This document shows positions 54,001 to 62,786 of a DNA stretch of 64,000 nt, piece after piece. The stretch is from NCBI GenBank assembly GCA_037349105.1, contig JAYJMM010000086.1, positions 1,361,501-1,425,500 on the forward strand, written 5' to 3'. Numbering within the stretch: position 1 is the stretch's first letter; each line of letters starts with the position of its first letter. A program made the position numbers and the translations under genes. The notes below the pieces were generated by a model. The model was not told where the DNA came from. It worked only from the letters and a program-made list of their open reading frames with translations, and did no database searches. Origin of the DNA: Limnomonas spitsbergensis. Its lineage: Eukaryota; Chlorophyta; Chlorophyceae; Chlamydomonadales.

Positions 54001-57000
54001 AACCGTTCAAAGCTGGGTCCACATTGGCCTGCCCATTGCTCCTTGTCACAGGGCCTAGATAAGGGGTCAACAGGTTGGGGCGCCTCAGCCTCTTGGGACC
54101 CCAAATGGAGCGCTTGGAGGTGCCAAGCAGGATATCATTACAATGATGCAGGGTAGCTCACCTAGTGCTACGGCCGAACGGGTGGCTTCCTTAATTCACA
54201 CCTCAGGGCGCATCGTTTTATTCGTTTATTTATTTATACACACCGGGAGTGATTAAGGTCAAGGGCCCCAGGCTACTTGGCAATCAGCCAGGGTTCTAGT
54301 TGATTCCCACCTGCTGCGCTTCTCTCAGACTGTCATGTGCGTGCTGCAGCTTATCCTGCAGGCCGAACACCTCGTCGCGCATTGCCTTGGCGTCCAGCTG
54401 TAGCTGCGCCCGCTCAGATCCGAACTCCGCTTGTACCGCTGCCAGGCGGGACTCTACCTTGGACAGCTGCGACAGGAGAGATGGGGCAAAAGTTAGCAGG
54501 GGCAGACAGCAGCAGCAGCACCAGTAGCAGTAGTAGTGACAACAGTAGCAGTAGTTGCAACAGAAGCAGTAGCAGCAGTAGCAGCAACAGTAACATTAGC
54601 GGCAACAGCAGCAGCAGGAGCAACAGCAGCAGCGCCAAAGGTATCAGCAGCAGGTGCAGAAGGAGTAGCAGGAGCAACAGGAACAGTAGTAGAAGTAGCA
54701 GCAGTAAACGTACAGAGAGCACAAGTTCCGATTTTAACCTAATCCCTTAACCCTAACCCTAATCCCTGCCCACCTGGGAGGCCTCATGGAACGTACTGCT
54801 GGCAGTCTGCTGCTGTGAGACCTTGATTTCAGCCTGCGGGCAGGTCAGAAAAGATATCCAGGTGGGGACACAAACACACGGGGAAAACTCCGGGAGAATG
54901 GATATGATCGTAAACTGGTATCCTTCATGTTGGCTCTATTGCCCCTGCCGTAGATTTGATTTGCCTTCCCTCGGGCATCAAAACACCATTTCTTTTGGGA
55001 CTGCCCTCAGGGCAAACTGTTGACAAAAACTCTTGAATTTCCCACTGAAAACTGGCGCCAACAATGGATAATGAGTATATTCATGGATCCCACAATCAAA
55101 CAACGTTAATCATGAGGGAAGGCAAAGCAAATCTACGGTTTGCATTAAAATCTAATAACGTGAGGAGGTATGCTTGTCGTGCAGGTTCCACGTCACGGAA
55201 TAAAATCAATTGCGGCATGCATTGGAATCTAATCATGTGCGGAGATATGTCCGTTCTGCAGGCTACATTCTCCGCTCAAAGCCGCATGCCTGAGCCATCA
55301 CAGAGTAGAGGGTGGAACCACTGTCCATGCATTGGGTGCTTCAGCTACAATTCAGCTACATCACTGCCTGCGGCCATGAGGGCCGCGGACAGCCATATGC
55401 CTGTTTTGCTTGAGCCACCAGCTGGAGGTAACCTAACATTTGCCTCAGGGTTCAATGCTCGAAACAAGTAAATCAACCAAAGGCAGTGTGATCCATGTGG
55501 GGAATCGCCAGTGCTGTTGCAAGAGTGCACCATGCCAACTTTGGGCGACACCACCGAGGTGCCGGGCGGCCAGCATGGAGGTGCCGAGCGGCCAGCACCG
55601 AGGTGCGGGGGCCACCACCAAGGTGCCGGGCGGCCACCACCACCGAGGTGCTTTCGACGAGACAATGGCCAACCTATGGCTGGCGCTTGGAAAGCAGGGT
55701 ATGCTGCCCTAGGGTTCAGGTTATAGGGGCTAGGGTTTCTTCCTTGGGTTTAAGGTAAAGGGTTTCTATCTGGGTTCAGGGTTAATGGTGAAAGGTTTCA
55801 TCCTTGGCCCCAGGCTGAGAGACGTAGCTGAAATCCAAAGTCTGTAGGAAGCAAAATACTTTGAAACGGTGACAGCCACTGCCACCACCTCAAATTCTGC
55901 CACCACCTCCTCAAAGTCTGACCCCCATCACCTTGACTCCAGTATTCACACTTCACACACCAACAGATGTTTTCAGTCCTAAAAGTAAAGGGCACTGCCC
56001 TTGACCATTGACACCTCAAGCTTTGACGTTAGGGTATGGGGTTCAGGGTCCAGGGTTTAAGATATAAGGTTTACCCTGAACCCTGCTGCACTCCATCAGC
56101 ATTCAAAATTCAATTTTTGCATTAGGTTCTAGGGTTCAGGGTTCAGAATTAGGGTTCACCCTGAACCCTGTTGCACACCTTCAGCATTGACACCTCGAGC
56201 TCTGCCGAGGCCAGGCTCTGCCTCAGCTCCTCCGCGCCCTGCATCAGCTGCGCGGACGCCAGCTCAGCGCCGCCGCCCCCCCGCCACTCCCGCCCGGTCA
56301 ATGCCAGGTACAACGAGAGCAGCTGTGCCCCGGCGTTGGCGGCGTTGACTTCGGCTTCCTTGGCCTGTTCAGGACAGGCAAGACAAACATTCGTAAACTA
56401 TTCTTGATCGGGGGGAAATGACGCACCAGGCCATCTGCATGCCTGTGTAAGGCAGGCAAGACAGATATGTGTGAACTACCAGTATATGTGTGAACTACCA
56501 GTACCAGTAGTCCTGATTAGAACACATCAGGCCATCAGGCCGTGGCTTCAAAAAAAATAGTCCACATTGCCGTCCACATTTAGAACCCCGGCCGGCCTGA
56601 ACCCGTACAAAGATACCCAGATAGGCAAAACCCGGCTACTTGGCTAACCCCAGCCCTCCCCTGCCATCAGCCTAATCCGCCAGCAGGGCAGGCGGGGCAG
56701 GGCATGACACCTTTCACCAGTTGACTGCAGGGCAGAGCAAAACAACTTTTGATTCAAGGACCGGTACCAGTGACAATTAACAGGGGCATCAGGCCCCCCA
56801 AAACAGGCGCATCAGGCGATGACACCAGCCTCCTCGTTGTGCATGACAAATGCCGCCACAGGGCGCATCTGACAGAGAGCACTCAGGCCACCCAGCAGGG
56901 TTCAGGGTTTACTGGGGGATGTTCAATGCTTAGAGTTCAAGGTTTACTAGGGGATGTTCAATGCTTAGGGTTCAGGTTTTATTGGGGGTGTTCAAGGCTA

Positions 57001-60000
57001 AGGGTCAGGGTTTACTGGGGGATGTTCAATGCTTAGGGTTCAGGGTTTATTGGGGGTGTTCAAGGCTAAGGGTCAGGGTTTACTGGGGGATGTTCAATGC
57101 TTAGGGTTCAGGGTTTATTGAGGGTGTTCAAGGCTAAGGGTCAGGGTTTACTAGGGGATGTTCAAGGCTAAGGGTCAGGGTTTACTAGGGGATGTTCAAT
57201 GCTTAGAGTTCAAGGTTTAATAGGGGATGTTCAATGCTTAGGGTTCAGGTTTTATTGGGGGTGTTCAAGGCTAAGGGTCAGGGTTTACTGGGGGATGTTC
57301 AATGCTTAGGGTTCAGGGTTTATTGGGGGTGTTCAAGGCTAAGGGTCAGGGTTTACTGGGGGATGTTCAATGCTTAGAGTTCAAGGTTTACTAGGGGATG
57401 TTCAATGCTTAGGGTTCAGGTTTTATTGGGGGTGTTCAAGGCTAAGGGTCAGGGTTTACTGGGGGGTGTTCAATGCTTAGGGTTCAGGTTTTATTGGGGG
57501 TGTTCAAGGCTAAGAGTCAGGGTTTACTGGGGGTGTTCAATGCTTAGAGTTCAAGGTTTACTAGGGGATGTTCAATGCTTAGGGTTCAGGTTTTATTGGG
57601 GGTGTTCAAGGCTAAGGGTCAGGGTTTACTGGGGGGTGTTCAATGCTTAGGGTTCAAAGTTTACTGGGGGGTGTTCAATGCTTAGGGTTCAGGGTTTATT
57701 GGGGGGGTGTTCAATGCTTAGGGTTTAGAGTTTACTGGGGGAGTTCAAGGCTTAGGGTTCAGGATTTATTGGGGGGTGCTCTAGGCCCAGGGTTCAGGAT
57801 TTATTGGGGGGTGCTCTAGGCCCAGGGTTCAGGTTTTATTGGGGGTGTTCAAGGCTTAGGGTTCAGGGTTAAGTCTGTTGAACTCTCGCAGGGGATGTTC
57901 AGACGAGGGTGGGTGGGTCGAGAGAGAAGATTGGCAGACATGATACTTTCTGTTACGTCAAGTGTTTCCTGAAGCTTGCGCCAAACCATCTTTGGGGGGC
58001 TACCTAGCGGTGATCGTTTAGGTTGATAGGGACCAATCCCTGAATAGCCCACGAACAGTGGCCTAAGCCATCAAGCATGGCTCCATGCACTAGGCCCCAT
58101 CAAACGTACGCCTCGATGTAGCTCACATGTAGCCAAAGTGCGCTGAAGTAAAGAGTGTTGTTCAGTACTGTTTCATGCTCCAGGTTCTTCAGGAGCACTT
58201 CAGTATGCCAGGATAGGTTCGGCTAAAACCACAAATCACAAACTTCCTGCCAAGCAGCCACAATTTTTATAGCCCTGCTGCTGCTTCCTACCTGGCGGCC
58301 CATCTCTTCGTGATTGAAGTCCACCTGCCGCAGCAGCTTCGAGTTCTCTTCCCGCACCCGCCTCAGCTCCGCCCGCACTTCCCCGAGCTGACCGTCCATC
58401 TCCGCCATCATCGCATCAAGCTCTGACGACAGCATCTGGCAACGGACGCATCCGCCGCCGCCCGGCGGCGGCGCTACCGCCGCGACGGCGGCGGCGACGG
58501 CCGCCGCCGTCTCCGCAGCGTGTGCGGCGCGGCGCTGCTCGAGCGCCTGATGCAGCCGCTCCCGCTCGCGTACTGCAGCGGCCGCTGCCGAGCGGGTGTC
58601 GGCCAGCTCTGCGGCCATGCTAGACAGCCGACCCTCCTGCTCGTGGAGTTGGGATGTCAGGTTGGAGCAGCGCCCACAGGAGGCGGAGGCCTCCCCAGCG
58701 CCGTCCCGCTGTCGCGGCGTCAGCGGCAGGGTTGCCTGCTTGGCGCGCTGCAACCGTTCCACTTGTTGCTGCTTTTCGATGAACTGAGGGGAGGGGAGGG
58801 GGCGGAAGCTAGCTTAGCTCACCAGGGGGAGGGGGCGCAGCGTTTCAGCCCCAAGCTGCGCTGTACCCTTCACCGCTACCTCCCACCAGCTGGATTATTA
58901 GCGCACAGCGCTCGGCTGAGCCTACTTTGGGGCATAGGTGAAAGTAACATGTACTTGATCTGCCTTTCCTTGAGTACCAGTGAGGTCTTTTTTTTCTAAT
59001 GCCACCCAGAGGACAAATTTCGACTACCACTCTCGATTTCTGACACAAGACTGGCATCAATGATCGACAAAAAGTATTTTAATAAAATCCCAAAGCATAT
59101 GTAAAGAAAGCGGTATCTTCACCCTAAGCCCCTTTCTTGCAATCTTCCCATCTTCAACGCCGACTCCCACTGACCTGCCGGGTCTAGGGTCCAAGATTCA
59201 TACCTGCTCATACAAAGCGTCGTACTCAGCCTGCATCTGCTGCTTCGTCCGCAGCCTCTCCTCCTGCAGCCTCACCACCTGCTGCTCCTGCTGCCTGTTT
59301 TGTTGCTGCAGTTGGCGCACTAGGACGGTGTTTCGCGACTCCGCCAGGTTAGCAGTGGAGGAGGATGAGGCAGCGGGTCCGGAAGGGCCTTCGGAGAAAC
59401 TCCTGGCTGATCGGGACTCTAGGGGCACAGCAGAGGCAGCAGAGGCAGCAGGAGCAAGCGGCGACGGCGGCGGCGGAGCCGCCGCCGCTGCTGCCTGCTG
59501 CTCCCGCTGGTGCTGCTGGTGCTGCGTCAGGAAGCTTTCAAAAGGGATGGGTGCACGCTGTTGCTGCTGCTGCTGGAGCTGTTGCTGCTGCAGGTCCTGC
59601 TGCCTGCGTCTGGCCTGCTCCTCGGCCTTCAGCCTCTCGAGGAACTTGTGCCCAATGCCTGCAAAGTCCGTGTCGCCGTGCGCTGCAGCCGCCGCCGCCG
59701 CCACGGCAGCAGCGGGGCCAGGCGCCCTGCCCGCCCGAGCCTCAGAGGGCAGTGCTGAGCTGGATCCCGCACCTCCACCGGCCTGGGGAGGCGGCAGCGT
59801 CCCAGGCCTCCGGGCGTCCGTCGCCGCCCCCCCCATCTTCGCAGTGGCCGCGAGCGTGTCGATGCTGGACTGGAGCGCGGAGGACATGCCCATCAGTCGC
59901 TTGCTGCTGGGCAGGGTCGTGCTCGATTCCTGGGGGGCGGGCCTGCCGGAGCTGTTCGGCGCGGGCCTGCTAGACCTGTCCGGTGCGGGCCTGCCGGGGC

Positions 60001-62786
60001 CGTCCGGCGCGGCATCGCCGTCGAAAGCGATGCGGCGGGCTGTGCTGGTCAGGTCCCTGGCCCCTAACACCGCACCTCCAACGTCCATGTCGAGGCTGGG
60101 GCTGACGCGCATGTCCTACAACATAAAACAGGTTGATACACGCACACAAATATCCGCACATTTGTTTTACGGGTTTGACTTGGATTATTTACCCCAGATT
60201 TGCAATGGAATGACGTCAAGGAAAAGGCATCAGGGGGACAAGCTTAAACTGTACAGGTGAACATGGTCGTTGTCTAAATTTCATACAACCTTGCATAACG
60301 GTAAAAAATGTTACCAATTCGAGAGTTTTCATCAAACATAGCCATTCTGCAGTGTAAAGACATTGTCCATCTACTCACTGCGTTGAGTTGGTCCTTGGAG
60401 CGTTGTGTGTCCTCAAACATGGATGTCCGACCGCGGATCTTGCCCATGCTCTCTGGTCGGAATGAATCAGGGAAAGTTGAATTAAGGCAGCAGATTGAAT
60501 GAAGGAAAGGTGAATGAAGGCAGATTTAATGAAGGAAAGTTGAATTAAGGCAGATGAATGAAGGAAGGTTGAATCAAGGGCCAGAGTGCCTTGCAGCTGG
60601 TGCAGCTGCTGCTTGTAATGCACCAGCAGCAGCAATAGGAATAAAGGAAAGTTGAATCAAGTCAGATTGAATCAAGAAAAGGTGAATGAACGAAAGCAGT
60701 AGGAGACACAGCACCATGCCCTGTCCACTCAATGTCCTGTGGGAGGGGGGAGGGACCACCAGACTACTCACTTTGAGCGCTTTGCAGCAGCGTGTCCTGC
60801 AGCTGGTGCAGCTGCTGCTTGTACTGCAGTAGCTTGGCAGCTGGAACCTGGCCGCCCCCCGTTGACCTGCCACGGCCTGCATCGGCCGCCGCGTCGCCCG
60901 CACCCGACGTCGCATGCGGCGGTCTGGAAGCGCTGGCACTACGCTTGACCTGCTCCGAAACGTGTGCGAGGCTTGAGAGGACCTGGGTCAGGTCCACAAC
61001 AGCCCTGCTCCGAGGCACGCTTGAAGGCCTACGCCCACAGATAGACACACACACACACAAATACATGATTCTCTCTTAAGCGTTCAGAGACGAAATCACC
61101 CAATCGGGTGTAAATGTAGAGCATTTAACATCACAGTCCAAGTATTGCAGTCCATGGATCACCCTCCATTCATCTCCTTCCACACATCACCCTCCAATCC
61201 GACATGCATCACACTCCATGCATCACACTCCATGCATCACCCTCCATGCATCACACTCCATGCATCACACTCCATGCATCACCCTCCATGCATCACACTC
61301 CATGCATCACCCTCCATGCATCACCCTCCATGCATCACACTCCATGCATCACATTCCATGCATCACCCTCCATGCATCACCCTCCATGCATCACACTCCA
61401 TGTATCACACTCCATGCATCACCCTCCATGCATCACACTCCATGCATCACACTCCATGCATCACACTCCATGTATCACACTCCATGCATCACACTCCATG
61501 CATCACACTCCATGCATCAGACTCCATGCATCAGACTCCATGCATCACTCTACATGCATCACACTACATGCATCACACTACATGCATCACACTACATGCA
61601 TCACACTCCAAGCATCACACTCCATGCATCACACTACATGCATCACACTCCATGCATCACACTACATGCATCACACTCCATGTATCACACTCCATGCAAC
61701 ACACTCCATGCAGCACAGTATCACACTCCATGTATCACACCCCATGCATCACACTCCATGCATCACACAACACGTATCACACTTCATGCATCACACTCCA
61801 CTGTGCAGGATGATGACACATCAATCCATGCACTGATGCAGCGCCCAGCGCAGCCTGAGTGCACGGAAAACTAGACAAAAGTGATTTGTTCCCCGCAACG
61901 CCAATGTGGTCCCCGGTACCTGGAGGTGGCCCCACTCTGACCCGAAACGCGGAGGGCCTCTGCGCTAGCAGCCGCGGCTGAGCTGGCCTCCAGCCTCTGT
62001 CGTATGCTGGATGCGAGGCTTAGCAGCGTGTCGCCATTACCCGAGCCTGTCTGTTTTGTAGCTGAGGAGGCCAGGAGGCTGCTCCGGGAGCTCAGCAGTG
62101 AGTCCCCGTTCCCCGCGCCCGGCTGCTGTTTTGTGGCTGAAGAAGCCAGGAGGCTGCTCCGGGAGCCAGCGGCTGCCCCGGACCTCAGCTGATGCTGCTG
62201 TGAGGAGGCCTCTGCATGCGCAGGGCATGCAAGGCATCATGGGTGAGGCGGTCTCTTTGTTCAGGGCTGGGACCGGCGGGGCATGCAAGGCTGCATGAGT
62301 GTGGGGCATGGAGCGTGCAAGGGGCATGGGGGCGGGGCCCACTGGGGGGGATACAAGGGGAACGGCATGTATGTGCATGAAAGCCCAGCATGGCTTGCCC
62401 CTTCCTGGAGCCATGCAGGCACAGATGTGTGCATGCAGCCCAGCATGGCCCGACCCTCCCTAGAGCCATGCAGTGACAGCTCACCCTCCAGCAGCCTTTC
62501 CAGGTGCCTCACTGAAGACGCATGCTTTGAATCAGAGGAGCTGAGCGTTCTTGCGCTGCTGGGATCCTTCTCAGCTGACTTCTGGGTAGCCTGTGCTGGC
62601 CTGGATCCTTGCTGGGCGATTTGGTTCAGCTGAGAGCATGCAGTGTTTTGAGTGCAGTTGGTAGTTGCAGCTGCCACGTTCCTCCTTGATGCTCGCTTTT
62701 TGAAATGGCACCGAGTTGTATCAACTTTGTTTTCTCACCTGTTGCTCGAGTCTGCTGTACTTCCGTAGTTGGTCCTCGGATGTCAT
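39076..62786 (-). CDS. Long coiled-coil protein, family not recognised
   Basis: Twenty-one exons join in phase on the minus strand: 62739-62786, 62485-62629, 61920-62211, 60772-61028, 60379-60452, 59204-60115, 58292-58783, 56179-56364, 54774-54833, 54311-54466, 53282-53485, 51119-51337, 49393-49707, 48540-48659, 48149-48232, 47050-47127, 46115-46282, 45517-45642, 43591-43752, 39634-39846, 39076-39261. The product is about 1498 residues. It starts MTSEDQLRKYSRLEQQLNQI (in-frame TAA upstream) and ends REVHRLMSLDGNSGDMY. Residues 65-250 are Ser/Ala-rich, 273-576 Gln/Ala-rich, and from about 540 to the end the protein is almost continuous heptad coiled coil (VEELEEERR, LREQVVSLQAQ, QERLMEELKEREEELMGAEG). 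From exon 5 on, every intron is phase 0. Coiled coils of this size are typical of centriole, cilium-base or Golgi scaffolds; which applies cannot be told. The exon 8 donor (56179, or 15 bases earlier) and the exon 2/3 join are the least certain. Confidence 0.82.
39290..39490 (-). repeat. two decayed copies of the last coiled-coil exon's 5' part
   Basis: Upstream of the exon start at 39261, plus-strand CTCCATGAGCTCCTCCATCA then GACACTCCTTCTCCGACTCA (39310-39350) and CACGGCCACCTGCTGCTGGG then CCTGACAGCAG (39452-39482) repeat exon segments and the acceptor. Both have stops. Confidence 0.8.
40600..42330 (-). repeat. 21-bp minisatellite of about 82 units, coding-like VGGLRD(Q/E)
   Basis: On the minus strand units read CTGAGGGATCAGGTGGGGGGG or CTGAGGGATGAGGTGGGGGGG. 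They would encode a seven-residue repeat VGGLRDQ/VGGLRDE in the same strand as the surrounding gene. The array is split into four frames (breaks near 41297, 41592 and 42179, each at a change in C-run length). Every unit holds CAG or GAG followed by GTGGGG, that is, a potential donor. Because related GGGAACAG/GTGGGAGG units start right after the exon donor at 43590, I treat it as an intronic splice-junction-derived array, not an exon. Confidence 0.9.
42340..42515. repeat. dispersed CAGCTACA-type element, inverted long copy
   Basis: The reverse complement carries GCTACATGTCAGTTGGACTC, CGGCCTCTGGCCAGAGGCCC, GTGGCCAGCCATGCTGCTTT and GGCTGGTCCAGGTGGGGTCT, matching 22760-22925 block by block. Confidence 0.8.
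42535..43260. repeat. 32-bp minisatellite in the coiled-coil gene
   Basis: About 22 units of CTCACCCACCCACCCGCCTG and TTCCCTATACCC, with TTGCCTTTGCCC variants. The period of 32 rotates through all three frames, which explains three overlapping Pro/Thr/His-rich open frames. Confidence 0.95.
43365..43590 (-). repeat. donor-side repeats after coiled-coil exon 19
   Basis: The exon ends GGACTGCAGGCTCAG with donor GTAGGG at 43590. Beyond it, minus-strand units CTGAGGGAACAGGTGGGAGG and GGGGCTGGAAGAAGCAGGTG alternate three to four times. Confidence 0.75.
43780..44130 (-). repeat. three copies of the coiled-coil exon 19 5' half, about 117-bp units
   Basis: Plus-strand GCGGATGGCCAGTTACTCCT, CCTTGTCCACCACACAGAGG, TGCAGCACATCATGGTCAGA and GCTGGAGGGCTGTATA repeats the first 80 bases of exon 19 and its acceptor. 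The copies carry the same in-frame stop (TAACTGGCC on the minus strand) and are more like each other than the exon. Confidence 0.9.
44320..44945. repeat. direct repeat with ATTCACACCTGAGG/AACTGCCTTCCC blocks
   Basis: Two related segments, about 44335-44480 and 44740-44945, share CGAACTGCCTTCCC, AATTCACACCTGAGG and AATTC-(A/G)ATATAC/TGTATGG. Between them lies a short copy of the dispersed CAGCTACA family (44565-44630). A four-fold CATTTTGCATGG run sits at 44855-44903. Confidence 0.6.
44985..45300. repeat. 86-bp tandem repeat, about four units
   Basis: Units contain CAGCGCTTATCAGGGTTCAC, GTTTTCGACCCTAATCTTAA and GTTAGGATCAGGGTTTTGAG. The spacing is regular but there are no spacers of independent sequence, so it is not a CRISPR. 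Confidence 0.92.
46283..46690 (-). repeat. about 61-bp minisatellite built on the coiled-coil exon 17 acceptor
   Basis: Seven units of GTGCTGGATCTTATGGGAGC, AAGCAAGGGTAGAGGGTTCA and GGGATTCAGAT (plus strand) begin at the acceptor of the exon at 46282, whose own border reads TTGCTGGATCTAGTGGGAGC. The repeated core is therefore the exon edge plus AG. Confidence 0.9.
47205..47245 (-). repeat. copy of the coiled-coil exon 16 acceptor
   Basis: Plus-strand GGCCAGACTGCTGAGCTACT then GGTTGAGAGACTGCAGATGT repeats the exon border at 47127 (GCCAGGCTGTTGAGCTGCTG, GTTGAGAGACTGTGGATGT). Further weak copies are near 47775-47810 and 47822-47850. Confidence 0.8.
47283..47760. repeat. 12-bp minisatellite TTCAGATCTCAG/TTCATGTCTCAG
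   Basis: About 40 units alternate between the two variants, giving SQFRSQFMSQF-type open frames on the plus strand. It lies in an intron of the coiled-coil gene. Confidence 0.95.
48720..49160 (-). repeat. four decayed copies of the coiled-coil exon 14 5' edge
   Basis: The exon border at 48659 (plus: TTGTCCCGCTGCTGCCGGAG, CTTCTCCACCGACGCGCTCA, ATGCCTGCGC) recurs near 48727, 48857, 48995 and 49065 with TCTACGGA(T/C)(G/A)C(G/A) and GCCTGC/CCAGC. Each is followed by AGCGT(A/G)GGG. Spacing is roughly 70-140 bp. Confidence 0.85.
49735..49980. repeat. about 74-bp tandem repeat upstream of coiled-coil exon 13
   Basis: Units with GCACGACATACTTTATTCGG, TGCAGGGGGAAGGGGAGACA and CTGCAGCCATTATTCTGTGC repeat two to three times. 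Confidence 0.85.
50090..50465. repeat. 50-bp minisatellite, about seven units
   Basis: Near-identical units of GCAACAACAAGGCTTGCTGC, AACAGGTTGGTTGGTTGGTT and GGTGGCGCAA. A preceding GGCCTATGGTCGGTGGCATA suggests it grew from an edge of the dispersed repeat family. Confidence 0.95.
50985..51075 (-). repeat. copy of the coiled-coil exon 12 3' edge
   Basis: Plus-strand CAGCGCCTGCAGCCCCACCA, CCTGTTCCCGCAACGCTGCC, GACCATTCCTTGCTCTCTTC and CAACTGCCCATACATGT repeats the end of the exon at 51119 (codons EMYGRLEENKERSAALREQV) over about 80 bases, without an open frame to a donor. Confidence 0.85.
53030..53281 (-). repeat. minisatellite at the coiled-coil exon 11 donor
   Basis: Plus-strand units CATGACTCAGCACCCACCAT and GACTCATGC repeat about nine times up to the donor at 53281. 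CACCCACCAT is the reverse of the exon end ATG plus GTGGGTG, so the donor lies in the last unit. Confidence 0.9.
53515..53915. repeat. 35-bp minisatellite, about 12 units
   Basis: Units of TCTGAATTATCAGGCCATAT and GAGCAGTCAAGCCA, with early units carrying TTGTTAGG or TTGTCCGG. They lie upstream of the exon starting at 53485. Confidence 0.95.
54500..54720. repeat. imperfect CAG/AGT trinucleotide tract
   Basis: A run of AGCAGCAGC, AGTAGCAGT and ACAGCAGC variants follows the acceptor of the exon at 54466. It creates Ser-, Ala- and Leu-rich open frames that I do not accept as genes. Confidence 0.95.
56885..57880. repeat. about 34-bp minisatellite with telomere-like core, about 28 units
   Basis: Alternating units GTTCAATGCTTAGGGTTCAG with GGTTTACTGGGGGAT and GTTCAAGGCTAAGGGTCAGG with GTTTATTGGGGGT fill much of coiled-coil intron 7. 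Confidence 0.95.
60480..60700 (-). repeat. GAATGAAGGAAAGTTGA array and a copy of coiled-coil exon 4 3' edge
   Basis: Short degenerate units (GAATGAAGGAAAGTTGAAT, AAGGCAGATT) flank 60583-60637. There, plus-strand GTGCCTTGCAGCTGGTGCAG then CTGCTGCTTGTAATGCACCA repeats the end of the exon at 60772 (codons LQYKQQLHQLQDTL). Confidence 0.8.
61140..61810. repeat. 14-bp minisatellite CATCACACTCCATG
   Basis: About 46 units with CCCTCC, CTACATG and TGTATC variants. His/Met/Ser/Thr-rich open frames occur in all plus frames, as expected for a stop-free 14-bp unit. Confidence 0.95.

Noticed and set aside
54414..54722. Poly-leucine protein on the minus strand
   Set aside because: Translation of an imperfect CAG/AGT trinucleotide tract in an intron.
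59328..60260. Plus-strand 310-codon open frame opposite coiled-coil exon 6
   Set aside because: The minus-strand exon has consistent splice phases and a heptad-rich product. The plus frame is Cys/Ala-rich antisense of CAG-type codons.
61145..61874. His/Met/Ser/Thr-rich open frames of more than 200 codons
   Set aside because: Pure translation of the 14-bp repeat CATCACACTCCATG in all frames.
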